Source of the DNA: an uncultured Selenomonadales bacterium
GTDB taxonomy: Bacteria; Bacillota; Clostridia; Christensenellales; QALW01
Assembly: GCA_905200615.1 (NCBI GenBank)
Contig: CAJKLB010000002.1
Span: 47,501 to 111,500, forward strand
Direction: 5' to 3'
Length of the DNA: 64,000 nt
Every line of letters begins with the position of its first letter. The first letter of the stretch is position 1. The translations under genes and the position numbers were made by a program. Under the pieces are notes generated by a model, which saw only the letters and a program-made list of their open reading frames with translations, had not been told where the DNA came from and did no database searches. Positions 35,240 to 42,754 of the stretch are shown in pieces.

Positions 35240-36292
35240 TCAAAAGACGATTTCCTTGTTCTCTTCCGCGGAACGATAAATAGCGTCAAGAAGTTTTTGA
35301 CTTTCCAAAATATTTTGAATATTGCTTCTTGTACGTCTGCCTTCTTTGCAGGCGGCAATAAAGTCTTTGCTTTCCGCAGCAAACATGTTCGGAATTTCTC
35401 CGCTGGATTGCCAAATGTTCAAATCATTTTCATAAACGGTATATTCGTGACCGTAATTGAGTCTGACACCGGCTTTATCGCCTAAAAAGTCCACATACAT
35501 TTCATTTTTGCCGGCAATATTCTGCGCCCATGAACCGTTGAAGGAGATAGAGCCTTTATCGGTACGGATATAGCCGGTAACAAAATCTTCCACGTCATTA
35601 ATTCCGTCGGGAATTGGAGGTCCGGCCCACATATCTTTATATTTATAGTCGGATATGGTTGGTGCCATTTTCGAATAGGTGTTTGCGGAAACACTCTGTA
35701 TTTTTGCGCCGCCTAAAATATAAAGAATTAAATCAAGAAAATGAATGCCCCAGTCGATCAGCACGCCACCGCCGGATTGTGCTTTGGTGGTGAAGGCACC
35801 GCCTAAGCCGGGGATGGAACGATATCCTCTAAAGCAGCAATAAATGTGATAAATTTCACCTAATTTCCCTTCTTTGTACATTTGCGCAATCTCTTCAACC
35901 GATTTATGATAGCGGTTGCATACTCCGATGGCAAGCATTTTGCCTTGCTTTTCGGCTTCGTTATACATTTCCTGCGCCAAAGGATAATTAACGGTAATGG
36001 GTTTTTCGCAGAAAACATGCTTGCCGGCTTTTAAAGCGTCCATAGTAACGGTATAGTGAGCAAAATTTTGGGTAAGCACATAGACAATTTCAACTTCAGG
36101 GTCATTCAATGCAATATTGTAATCGGTAATTACCTGTTCGGCACCATAACGTTTTTGCTTATCCAACGCTTTTTCCTCTATAAGGTCACAGGCATATTTT
36201 ATTCTTACGTTTTCCATTTTGGAAAGCGCGGGAAAGTGTGCAGATTCGGAGATTCGTCCGCATCCGACAATTGCGATAACAGTCTTGTTCAT
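35240..36292 (-). CDS. Gfo/Idh/MocA-family NAD(P)-dependent oxidoreductase
   Basis: 350 residues from ATG 36292 (AAGGA upstream; an in-frame TTG two codons earlier is the alternative). Rossmann start IAIVGCGRISESAHFPAL, the family FCEKPITVNY with the conserved lysine, and a C-terminal alpha/beta substrate domain containing GGGVLIDWGIHFLDL. Members oxidise or reduce sugar, inositol or aldose hydroxyls. Transcribed as a pair with the next gene, and divergent from an AraC regulator that probably controls both. Confidence 0.9.
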   Translation of the reverse strand: MNKTVIAIVGCGRISESAHFPALSKMENVRIKYACDLIEEKALDKQKRYGAEQVITDYNIALNDPEVEIVYVLTQNFAHYTVTMDALKAGKHVFCEKPITVNYPLAQEMYNEAEKQGKMLAIGVCNRYHKSVEEIAQMYKEGKLGEIYHIYCCFRGYRSIPGLGGAFTTKAQSGGGVLIDWGIHFLDLILYILGGAKIQSVSANTYSKMAPTISDYKYKDMWAGPPIPDGINDVEDFVTGYIRTDKGSISFNGSWAQNIAGKNEMYVDFLGDKAGVRLNYGHEYTVYENDLNIWQSSGEIPNMFAAESKDFIAACKEGRRTRSNIQNILESQKLLDAIYRSAEENKEIVF

Positions 36293-36334
36293 AATCAATT
36301 TTCCTTTCTTTTTTCTTTTATTGTAGCATTGTAA

Positions 36335-36395
36335 GATAAAAAAATATTTATCATAAAGGGATTGCCTTTTATCATTTTATGTGATAAACTGATAA
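36335..36395. promoter_or_regulatory. Cluster of TTATC/GATAA boxes between divergent genes
   Basis: Five copies of the same 5-mer in 61 bases: GATAA at 36335, 36383 and 36391, TTATC at 36348 and 36369. TTATCA (36369-36374) and TGATAA (36382-36387) form a perfect inverted pair. Located in the intergenic space of the Gfo/Idh pair and the AraC gene; a plausible operator for the AraC protein. AT-rich DNA makes chance repeats possible. Confidence 0.4.
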
Positions 36396-36419
36396 GAGAA
36401 AATAAAGGAGAAGCTTTTT

Positions 36420-37253
36420 ATGCCGCAGAGCAGATATCATTACGATCAATATTTTTTTTATACTCCGGTTTCGTGCGGAGATTTTTTTATTTATCAGTTA
36501 GGGGAACTTTATTGTAATGAAACAACTTCGGTGGAGGAACACTGTCAGGTATGCGATGAACTCAGCTTTATTACCTCGGGAAAGGGATGGTTTTATAAAA
36601 ACGGCGAGAAATATGCCGTCAGCAAAGGAGACTGTTTTCTCTCTTTTGAAAAAGAAATGCATAAAATTCAGAGTGACCCGAACAATCCTCTTTGCTTTTA
36701 TTATATCGGGTTTAAAGGAAAAAAGGATACCATACGGGCAATGACGGAATCCCTGCGATGCCGGAGAGAACGAAATTATCATCTTCAATGGATAGAACAA
36801 CTCTTCCGCATGATTATTGAGGAAAGCTGGGAGGCTCAGCCGTACTGTGATGAGATGATCGGGTTACTGCTGCTGAGGATTCTTTTGCTTTTATTGCGGG
36901 ATACAGATAAGGAAGCTGATTTTATCAATATTCCCAAGGGTCAAAACAGCGCGTCTTTGGTATATCAGCTTTCCGTTTATCTAAAAACACATATCTCTGA
37001 AATGGACGCCTTGTCCCATGTAGAAGAGGTGTTTCACTATAATTATAAATTACTTTCCCGTATGTTTCATAAAGCTATGGGTGAAACGCTGCGCGGATAT
37101 TTTTTGCGCCTGCGTATGGAAAAAGCGCAGCAACTGCTTGCGGAGGGATTCACCGTTACCGAAACGGCTGAATTCTTGGGGTATTCCACCATACATCCCT
37201 TTTCACGAGCATATAAAAATTATTTTAAAATAAATGCCGGAATCAAAAAATAA
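36420..37253 (+). CDS. AraC-family transcriptional regulator
   Basis: 277 residues: N-terminal cupin-type sensing domain (about 15-100, with HCQVCDELSFITSGKGWFY), then a C-terminal AraC helix-turn-helix pair (about 175-275; MFHKAMGETLRGYFLRLRM and ETAEFLGYSTIHPFSRAYK). Sugar-responsive regulators have this architecture. Divergently placed against the Gfo/Idh genes, so it probably controls them and perhaps the sialidase/aldolase genes. AAAGGAG precedes ATG. Confidence 0.9.
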   Translation: MPQSRYHYDQYFFYTPVSCGDFFIYQLGELYCNETTSVEEHCQVCDELSFITSGKGWFYKNGEKYAVSKGDCFLSFEKEMHKIQSDPNNPLCFYYIGFKGKKDTIRAMTESLRCRRERNYHLQWIEQLFRMIIEESWEAQPYCDEMIGLLLLRILLLLLRDTDKEADFINIPKGQNSASLVYQLSVYLKTHISEMDALSHVEEVFHYNYKLLSRMFHKAMGETLRGYFLRLRMEKAQQLLAEGFTVTETAEFLGYSTIHPFSRAYKNYFKINAGIKK

Positions 37254-37440
37254 ATTTTTTATCAAACTTTTATGCGGTAAAAATTAAAACATAGAGTGCA
37301 TAAAATTTGTTTTTTATGGTTTTTGTAAAATCTGATAAACTGCTTTCATGACATTTACGTATATTTTTCATTATTAGCTGTCTTGTATTTTCACATGCGT
37401 TTTGATATAATGAAAAAGAAATAAAGAATTAAAAATGGCA

Positions 37441-37465
37441 GGGGGGGGGTTTTTTAAAAAAAAAA
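37441..37465. repeat. Homopolymer block G9-T6-A10
   Basis: Nine G, six T and ten A in immediate succession, 55 bases upstream of the small alarmone synthetase gene. Such tracts are prone to slippage or to sequencing error; length should be confirmed from reads. The rest of 37254-37519 contains no gene. Confidence 0.6.
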
Positions 37466-37519
37466 TAAATATTTTCATTTTGTTCGGTGCCGTTATGTAT
37501 TATCTGTGAGGAAAATTTT

Positions 37520-38233
37520 ATGGCTTATATAAATTCTAACCCGGCAGCTCCTCTGGAACAAGTTTTGTTTTCTCATCTTCCCAAGGAGAAAATAAAAAAG
37601 TGGATTCAAACTTATGCGGAGCCTTATCGGGAACTGATGGCTTATTATCGCTGCGCAATGATGGAGGTTACCACTAAATTCAATGTGCTGAATGAGGAGC
37701 TTTCACTTCAATATGATCGAAATCCGATTGAAACAATAAAAAGCAGACTGAAATCTCCGGAAAGCGTTATGGAAAAACTTTCACGAAAAGGACTTCCTAT
37801 TACCGTGGCGAGTATTGAAGAAAATATCTATGATGTTGCCGGTGTTCGGGTGATTTGTGCGTTTCCATCCGATATTTATATGCTCTCAGAAGCGTTGCTG
37901 AAGCAGGATGACGTTGTTTTGATTCAAAGGAAAGATTATATTGAAAAACCAAAAAACAGCGGTTACAGAAGTTTGCATTTGATTGTGGAAATTCCTATTT
38001 TTTTGCACGATCAAAAACGCTTAATGAAAGTGGAAGTGCAGTTCCGTACCATTTCAATGGATTGGTGGGCAAGCCTGGAGCATAAAATTCGATATAAAAA
38101 GAATATTGTTGCCTCTGAGCAAATAGAGAGAGAATTGTATGAATGCGCTGAAATCAGTGCCCGATTGGATGATAGAATGGAGAAAATTTATCAAAAAGTA
38201 GAAAGCGTTCAGTGCGGAAAAAAGGAAGCATAA
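37520..38233 (+). CDS. Small alarmone synthetase (RelQ/YjbM-like GTP pyrophosphokinase)
   Basis: 237 residues from ATG 37520 (GAGGAA 8 bases upstream). RelA/SpoT nucleotidyltransferase domain only, with no HD, TGS or ACT region: VAGVRVICAFPSDIYML, NSGYRSLHLIVEI and VEVQFRTISMDWWASLEH are the synthetase motifs. It makes (p)ppGpp or pGpp from GTP/GDP in response to envelope or other stress. Degradation would depend on the bifunctional RelA/SpoT at 12601. Monocistronic. Confidence 0.92.
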   Translation: MAYINSNPAAPLEQVLFSHLPKEKIKKWIQTYAEPYRELMAYYRCAMMEVTTKFNVLNEELSLQYDRNPIETIKSRLKSPESVMEKLSRKGLPITVASIEENIYDVAGVRVICAFPSDIYMLSEALLKQDDVVLIQRKDYIEKPKNSGYRSLHLIVEIPIFLHDQKRLMKVEVQFRTISMDWWASLEHKIRYKKNIVASEQIERELYECAEISARLDDRMEKIYQKVESVQCGKKEA

Positions 38234-38540
38234 GCAGTATAACCGTTATATTTGTTGTGCGTTTGAATTCATGCTATAGATATTTACTGCGGCATATAGT
38301 GTTAAGTTTTTTTATACGTTTGACCGAAGATGGAATAACAAGTTTTGCAGTTGTTTTTTGATTCGGTTTTGTCTAGGCAGCTGTTTTGATAGAGAATTTT
38401 GATGTTACAAGAATTGTTGTAAGCGGAGCGGATATTTTACTAACGCGCCGCTTTTCTTAAGTTGGTGTTTTTTTGTGCGGTTATTTGTAAACGTGCAAAG
38501 AATTTGTCCTTTTGAGGCGTAATATGACGGCAGCACATTG
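38234..38540. other. Intergenic, one weak hairpin
   Basis: About 310 bases after the alarmone synthetase. No gene seen. The only structure is the stem at 38421-38457 (listed separately). Confidence 0.4.
38421..38457 (+). terminator. Weak terminator candidate
   Basis: AAGCGGAGCG pairs with CGCGCCGCTT (one mismatch) around a 13-base loop, then TTTCTT. It lies 190 bases beyond the alarmone synthetase stop. Confidence 0.4.
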
Positions 38541-38544
38541 TCGC

Positions 38545-38573
38545 TTGCAAAAAAACGGCAAATGTAGTAGAAT
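38545..38573 (+). promoter_or_regulatory. rfbCBD promoter
   Basis: TTGCAA (38545-38550), 17-base spacer, TAGAAT (38568-38573). Confidence 0.7.
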
Positions 38574-38580
38574 AAAAATG

Positions 38581-38600
38581 TTTTGATGTGCGCATCAAAA
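38581..38600. promoter_or_regulatory. Inverted repeat in rfbC leader
   Basis: TTTTGATG, centre TGCG, CATCAAAA: a perfect 8-bp inverted repeat starting about where transcription would start and 29 bases before the rfbC start codon. Position suggests an operator or leader hairpin. Confidence 0.5.
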
Positions 38601-38628
38601 AAACTTTTGGATATCAGGAGGAATACTC

Positions 38629-39180
38629 ATGAAAGCAATACAGACAAGCCTTCCGGGGGTAGTCATTATTGAACCGGATGTTTTTGGGGATCATCGGGGA
38701 TGGTTTATGGAAACCTGGTCAAAGAAGAAACTGGAGGAGCTTGGTATTTTTGCGGAATTTGTGCAGGATAATCAGAGCTTTACCGCCAAAAAGGGGACGC
38801 TGAGGGGGCTGCATTTTCAGATGGACCCTATGGCACAGGCAAAGCTTGTTCGAGTAGTGGCCGGCGCGGTGTTGGATGTGGCGGTGGATATCCGTAAAAA
38901 CTCACCAACTTATTTAAAATGGGTGAGCGTAGAGCTTTCTGCGGAAAATAAACGTCAGTTCTTTATTCCCCGCGGTTTCGCTCATGGCTTTGTAGCCTTG
39001 ACGGATAATGTGGAATTTGTTTATAAATGTGATAATTACTATAGTAAAGAATGTGATCGTTCGATCAAATTCGATGATCCTTCAATCGGCGTGGATTGGG
39101 GGATTGCGGATCCTATTATTTCGGAAAAAGATGCAAAAGCGCCTTTGCTTAAGGACAGCGATTGTAATTTTAAGATATAA
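38629..39180 (+). CDS. rfbC: dTDP-4-dehydrorhamnose 3,5-epimerase
   Basis: Third step of dTDP-L-rhamnose synthesis. 183 residues, full length; motifs GDHRGWFMETW, LRGLHFQ (catalytic His) and IPRGFAHGF are all present. AGGAGG precedes the ATG. First gene of rfbC-rfbB-rfbD. The cell's rfbA (glucose-1-phosphate thymidylyltransferase) is not here and no glycosyltransferase is adjacent. Confidence 0.97.
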   Translation: MKAIQTSLPGVVIIEPDVFGDHRGWFMETWSKKKLEELGIFAEFVQDNQSFTAKKGTLRGLHFQMDPMAQAKLVRVVAGAVLDVAVDIRKNSPTYLKWVSVELSAENKRQFFIPRGFAHGFVALTDNVEFVYKCDNYYSKECDRSIKFDDPSIGVDWGIADPIISEKDAKAPLLKDSDCNFKI

Positions 39181-39192
39181 GGAGAATGGGCT

Positions 39193-40212
39193 GTGAATAT
39201 TATCGTTACAGGCGGCGCCGGTTTTATCGGCAGCAATTTTGTATATTTTGAGTTAAAAAAACATCCGGAAGACAGAATTATCTGTCTTGATGCGCTTACC
39301 TATGCCGGAAATTTAGCGACCTTGGATGAAGCAATGAAAAATCCGAATTTTCGTTTTGTAAAGGGCGATATTGCCGACAGAGAATGTGTTTTTCAATTGT
39401 TTGAAGAAGAAAAACCGGATATTGTGGTCAACTTTGCGGCAGAAAGCCATGTGGATCGTTCCATAGAGAATCCTGAGATTTTTTTACGTACGAATATTTT
39501 GGGAACGCAGGTGCTGATGGATGCTTGCCGTAAATACGGCATCGGGCGTTATCATCAGGTTTCTACCGACGAGGTCTACGGGGATTTGCCGTTGGATCGG
39601 CCGGATCTGTTCTTTACAGAGGAGACTCCGATCCATACTTCCAGTCCGTATTCAGCCAGCAAGGCCTCGGCTGATTTATTGGTACTGGCATATTACCGTA
39701 CGTTTAAGCTTCCGGTTTCGATTACACGCTGTTCCAATAACTATGGCCCGTATCATTTCCCGGAAAAGCTGATTCCGCTGATGATTTCCCGCGCGCTGAA
39801 TAATCAAAGTCTTCCCGTATACGGCAAAGGTGAAAATGTGCGTGACTGGCTCTATGTAGAAGATCATTGTTCGGCAATTGATCTCGTAATCCGTAAAGGA
39901 AGAGAAGGAGAGGTATATAATATCGGCGGTCATAATGAACGGAGCAATTTGCAGGTAGTAAAGACGATTTTAAAAGAGCTGAATAAGCCGGAGTCTTTGA
40001 TTACCTATGTTACCGATCGTCCCGGCCATGATATGCGGTACGCGATTGATCCTACAAAAATTCATAATGAGCTTGGTTGGCTTCCGGCCACAAAGTTTGA
40101 TGACGGTATTCATCAAACCGTGCTGTGGTATTTAGAAAACCGTGCCTGGTGGGAAAACATTTTAAAGGGTGATTACCAAAATTATTATGAAAGAATGTAC
40201 AGCAAGAGGTAA
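39193..40212 (+). CDS. rfbB: dTDP-glucose 4,6-dehydratase
   Basis: Short-chain dehydrogenase-type enzyme of 339 residues with NAD-binding VTGGAGFIGSNFV, the FAAESHVDRS segment, and the catalytic YSASKA. GTG start at 39193, with GGAG 8 bases upstream. Converts dTDP-glucose into dTDP-4-keto-6-deoxyglucose. Twelve bases after rfbC, six before rfbD. Confidence 0.97.
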   Translation: MNIIVTGGAGFIGSNFVYFELKKHPEDRIICLDALTYAGNLATLDEAMKNPNFRFVKGDIADRECVFQLFEEEKPDIVVNFAAESHVDRSIENPEIFLRTNILGTQVLMDACRKYGIGRYHQVSTDEVYGDLPLDRPDLFFTEETPIHTSSPYSASKASADLLVLAYYRTFKLPVSITRCSNNYGPYHFPEKLIPLMISRALNNQSLPVYGKGENVRDWLYVEDHCSAIDLVIRKGREGEVYNIGGHNERSNLQVVKTILKELNKPESLITYVTDRPGHDMRYAIDPTKIHNELGWLPATKFDDGIHQTVLWYLENRAWWENILKGDYQNYYERMYSKR

Positions 40213-40218
40213 AAACGT

Positions 40219-41070
40219 ATGAAAGTTTTAGTTACCGGAGTGAAGGGACAGCTGGGTTATGACGTTGTAGAGCGCTTGAAGGCTTTGGACATTGAATGTA
40301 AAGGCGTGGATATTGAGGATTTTGACTTAACCGATGAAGTGGCGGTATTGAACGGCATTTGTGCCTATCATCCGGATACTGTCGTGCATTGCGCGGCTTA
40401 TACCGCCGTAGATAAGGCGGAGGAAAACCGTGAACTTTGCTATAAAGTCAATGTGCTGGGCACAAGAAATGTTGCCATGGCCTGCCGTGAGATAGAGGCA
40501 AAGATGATTTATATCAGCACGGATTATGTGTTTAACGGCCAGGGAACGCGGCCTTTTTCTCCGGAAGACGCAAGAGAGCCGATTAATTATTACGGTGAAA
40601 CAAAATCTTTGGGCGAAGATGAAGTTACTCGTCTTTTAGATAAATATTTTATTGTGCGTATTTCTTGGGTGTTTGGTGTAAACGGCGCTAATTTTGTAAA
40701 AACAATGCTTCGTTTAGGCAAAGAAAAGGAAGAATTAAATGTGGTGAACGATCAAATCGGATCTCCCACGTATACCTTTGATTTAGCCGTTCTTTTGTGC
40801 GATATGCTGCAAACGGAAAAGTACGGTATTTATCATGCTACAAACGAGGGGATTTGTTCTTGGGCGGAATTCGCACAGGAAATTATGAAGCAGGCACACT
40901 TAGGAATGAAAATTCATCCGATCTTATCCAGTGAATATCCGGCAAAGGCAAAAAGACCGTATAATTCGCGCATGAATAAGGATAAATTGGTGCAGAACGG
41001 ATTTTGCAGACTTCCGGATTGGCGAGATGCTTTAAAAAGATATCTTGCGGAACTTGAAAAAGCGGAGTAA
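40219..41070 (+). CDS. rfbD: dTDP-4-dehydrorhamnose reductase
   Basis: Last step to dTDP-L-rhamnose. 283 residues with VTGVKGQLGYDV nucleotide loop, STDYVFNG and catalytic YYGETKSLGE. Ends the three-gene operon; the next hairpin with a T-rich tail is at 41170. Confidence 0.96.
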   Translation: MKVLVTGVKGQLGYDVVERLKALDIECKGVDIEDFDLTDEVAVLNGICAYHPDTVVHCAAYTAVDKAEENRELCYKVNVLGTRNVAMACREIEAKMIYISTDYVFNGQGTRPFSPEDAREPINYYGETKSLGEDEVTRLLDKYFIVRISWVFGVNGANFVKTMLRLGKEKEELNVVNDQIGSPTYTFDLAVLLCDMLQTEKYGIYHATNEGICSWAEFAQEIMKQAHLGMKIHPILSSEYPAKAKRPYNSRMNKDKLVQNGFCRLPDWRDALKRYLAELEKAE

Positions 41071-41169
41071 TAGAAATAATTTTTAAGCGTTGCTTATGGA
41101 AGACTGTGCCGGTCTTTTGCAAATGTTTTGGGATTTTTTCCTGAATTTAATTCCGAAGGAAGGACAAAA

Positions 41170-41206
41170 ACGCAAGCGATATTCATACCGCTTGCGTTGC
41201 CTTTTT
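41170..41206 (+). terminator. rfbD terminator
   Basis: ACGCAAGCG (41170-41178) pairs with CGCTTGCGT (41189-41197), followed by TGCCTTTTT. The tail is interrupted, so termination may be partial. Confidence 0.65.
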
Positions 41207-41477
41207 AAAATAAAGTTTTAAGATTTTTTTGAGTGAAAAACAATTCCTATAATCGGTCAAACTCCTGCTTGAAAACAGCCGAAATAAAAAAATAAGATTG
41301 GGTGGCTAAAGTCTTTTGCCCGTAAGTATGTTTTGTCGATCAGAATATAGGCAAGTTTCTTGGGCACGGGAAATTCGTTTGCAAGCTGCGCGTTATTATC
41401 ACTAAGAAGCTGTGCCGGAAGAGCAAAGAATCTTTTCAAAAGCAAAGTTATTGATAAGAATTGTTTTTATAGCCGCT
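41207..41477. other. Intergenic, no gene supported
   Basis: Holds only a minus-strand open frame (41257-41445, 62 codons) without ribosome site or recognisable family; it might be a gene relic downstream of the FTR-like gene. Confidence 0.35.
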
Positions 41478-41675
41478 TTACTTTTCTTTATAGTACAGCA
41501 TACAATGACAATAGCCTTCAAAGTCAGGATTGGCGATCTGTTCACGGAATTGTTTACACATGCATTTTGTGTCTTCCGTAACTTCCAATACACAGGGACA
41601 GTGACCGTTTTTCTTTTTCAGCCCCTCTTTTATGGTCTTTACGATTTCCTTATCTTCATTTAATCGAATCTTCAT
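41478..41675 (-). CDS. Ferredoxin-thioredoxin reductase catalytic-domain mini-protein
   Basis: 65 residues carrying three CxC pairs: CPC at 26-28, CMC at 38-40, CHC at 56-58. This is the ligand set of the 4Fe-4S/disulfide catalytic chain of ferredoxin:thioredoxin reductase, though the spacing (9 then 15 residues) differs from plant enzymes. Start ATG with GAAAGGAT upstream. Probably a small redox protein linking ferredoxin to a thiol partner; no thioredoxin gene is adjacent. Easily missed because of size, and overlapped by a spurious + frame. Confidence 0.82.
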   Translation of the reverse strand: MKIRLNEDKEIVKTIKEGLKKKNGHCPCVLEVTEDTKCMCKQFREQIANPDFEGYCHCMLYYKEK

Positions 41676-41792
41676 AACAGCGCATCCTTTCTAATAACTT
41701 GTATTTTTTAGTATGCGGTATTCTTTAAATAATATAGAAAATTTTTTAAATATATAGTAAAAATGTGCTTGCAGCTATTAAGAAACTGCCTA

Positions 41793-42317
41793 TTATTCTT
41801 TTTCTTCTGGTTCCGTTTCTTCGGCGGATGGGGCCGAATCTGTATCTGAGAGTTCTGTATCTTCGGCATCTTCATTAAAGTAGATATCATATTCCGTGTC
41901 ATTCAACTCGTTTACAATAAGTTTTAAGCCGGTTCTTTCGGAAAGCTCGGCAATGATCTGATCCATGCGGGCTTCGCATTGTTCCTGCGTCCATTCTTCT
42001 TCACTTTCGTCCTGTTCTTTATTCAGCTGTTTCAGCGCAAGATAGAGTAAAAGATAATTATCTTTTTCGTCGCCGGGTTCTGCTTTAATCCATTGCATAC
42101 GATATACTTCCAGCATCGGGTCATCACATCGGGTATCGAAATCTTCCGGAGAGAGAAGACCGTGAAAATCTCCGTATTGTTCACGTTTATCCGGATCTTC
42201 TACTTTTATCTTTTTTTCTGCTCTGATAGATACGATAATAAGCGCTGCAATCGCAATGACAGCGATTCCGCATCCGATCAGTGTGCCGGGACTGAAATAA
42301 ATTCCGAAAATATTCAT
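41793..42317 (-). CDS. Hypothetical membrane-anchored acidic protein
   Basis: 174 residues from ATG 42317, which has GGAGG 8 bases upstream (the frame is open further up without a site). One N-terminal transmembrane segment (about 8-28), then a soluble region with many Glu and Asp, ending in a strongly acidic tail. No family recognised. Faces an oppositely directed small membrane-protein gene (divergent promoters near 42350-42420). Function unknown. Confidence 0.65.
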   Translation of the reverse strand: MNIFGIYFSPGTLIGCGIAVIAIAALIIVSIRAEKKIKVEDPDKREQYGDFHGLLSPEDFDTRCDDPMLEVYRMQWIKAEPGDEKDNYLLLYLALKQLNKEQDESEEEWTQEQCEARMDQIIAELSERTGLKLIVNELNDTEYDIYFNEDAEDTELSDTDSAPSAEETEPEEKE

Positions 42318-42393
42318 AGGGATAACCTCCGTAAAGAATGAGATTTTTTCCAATACATTATATCAAATAAACGGAGGGAACGCAAATATATTC

Positions 42394-42422
42394 TTGAAAT
42401 TTTGATGGCTATTTGATATAAT
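42394..42422 (+). promoter_or_regulatory. Promoter of small membrane protein gene
   Basis: TTGAAA (42394-42399), 17-base spacer, TATAAT (42417-42422). Confidence 0.75.
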
Positions 42423-42472
42423 AAAACTAATAATGCAAAAATATCCTATTATCCTGCTTAAGGGGGATTTTT

Positions 42473-42712
42473 ATGAGGAAAATTCGCATATGGATTTCTT
42501 TTGCGGCAAGTATGATGTCATTACTTTGCTTTAAAGTTTGCGCGGCAACCGCGCATTTGGAGGGCGAAGAGACAACAGCGCCTTCGGCGTTGGATGGTAT
42601 TGACGCGTCTTTTTTGATGGAGAATTGGTATAAGTTTGTATTGGTGCTTGTTGCGGCGGGGTGCTTGGCCGGATTTATTATCAGCAATATTGTTCATTAC
42701 CGGAAAAAGTAA
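42473..42712 (+). CDS. Small secreted/membrane protein of unknown function
   Basis: 79 residues. Apparent signal peptide (MRKIRIWISFAASMMSLLCF, cut near CAA), a short outer segment rich in Thr and Glu, then one C-terminal transmembrane helix (about 54-72) and a basic end. Good promoter, AAGGGGG ribosome site. No family recognised. The DNA methyltransferase begins 42 bases later; a functional link is not evident. Confidence 0.65.
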   Translation: MRKIRIWISFAASMMSLLCFKVCAATAHLEGEETTAPSALDGIDASFLMENWYKFVLVLVAAGCLAGFIISNIVHYRKK

Positions 42713-42754
42713 TAAAACAAATGCTGCGCGTATATAATGTTCCGTGGTGAAAGT

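Noticed and set aside
41412..41663. 83-codon + strand open frame
   Set aside because: Overlaps the FTR-like gene, which has CxC motifs and a ribosome site on the opposite strand.
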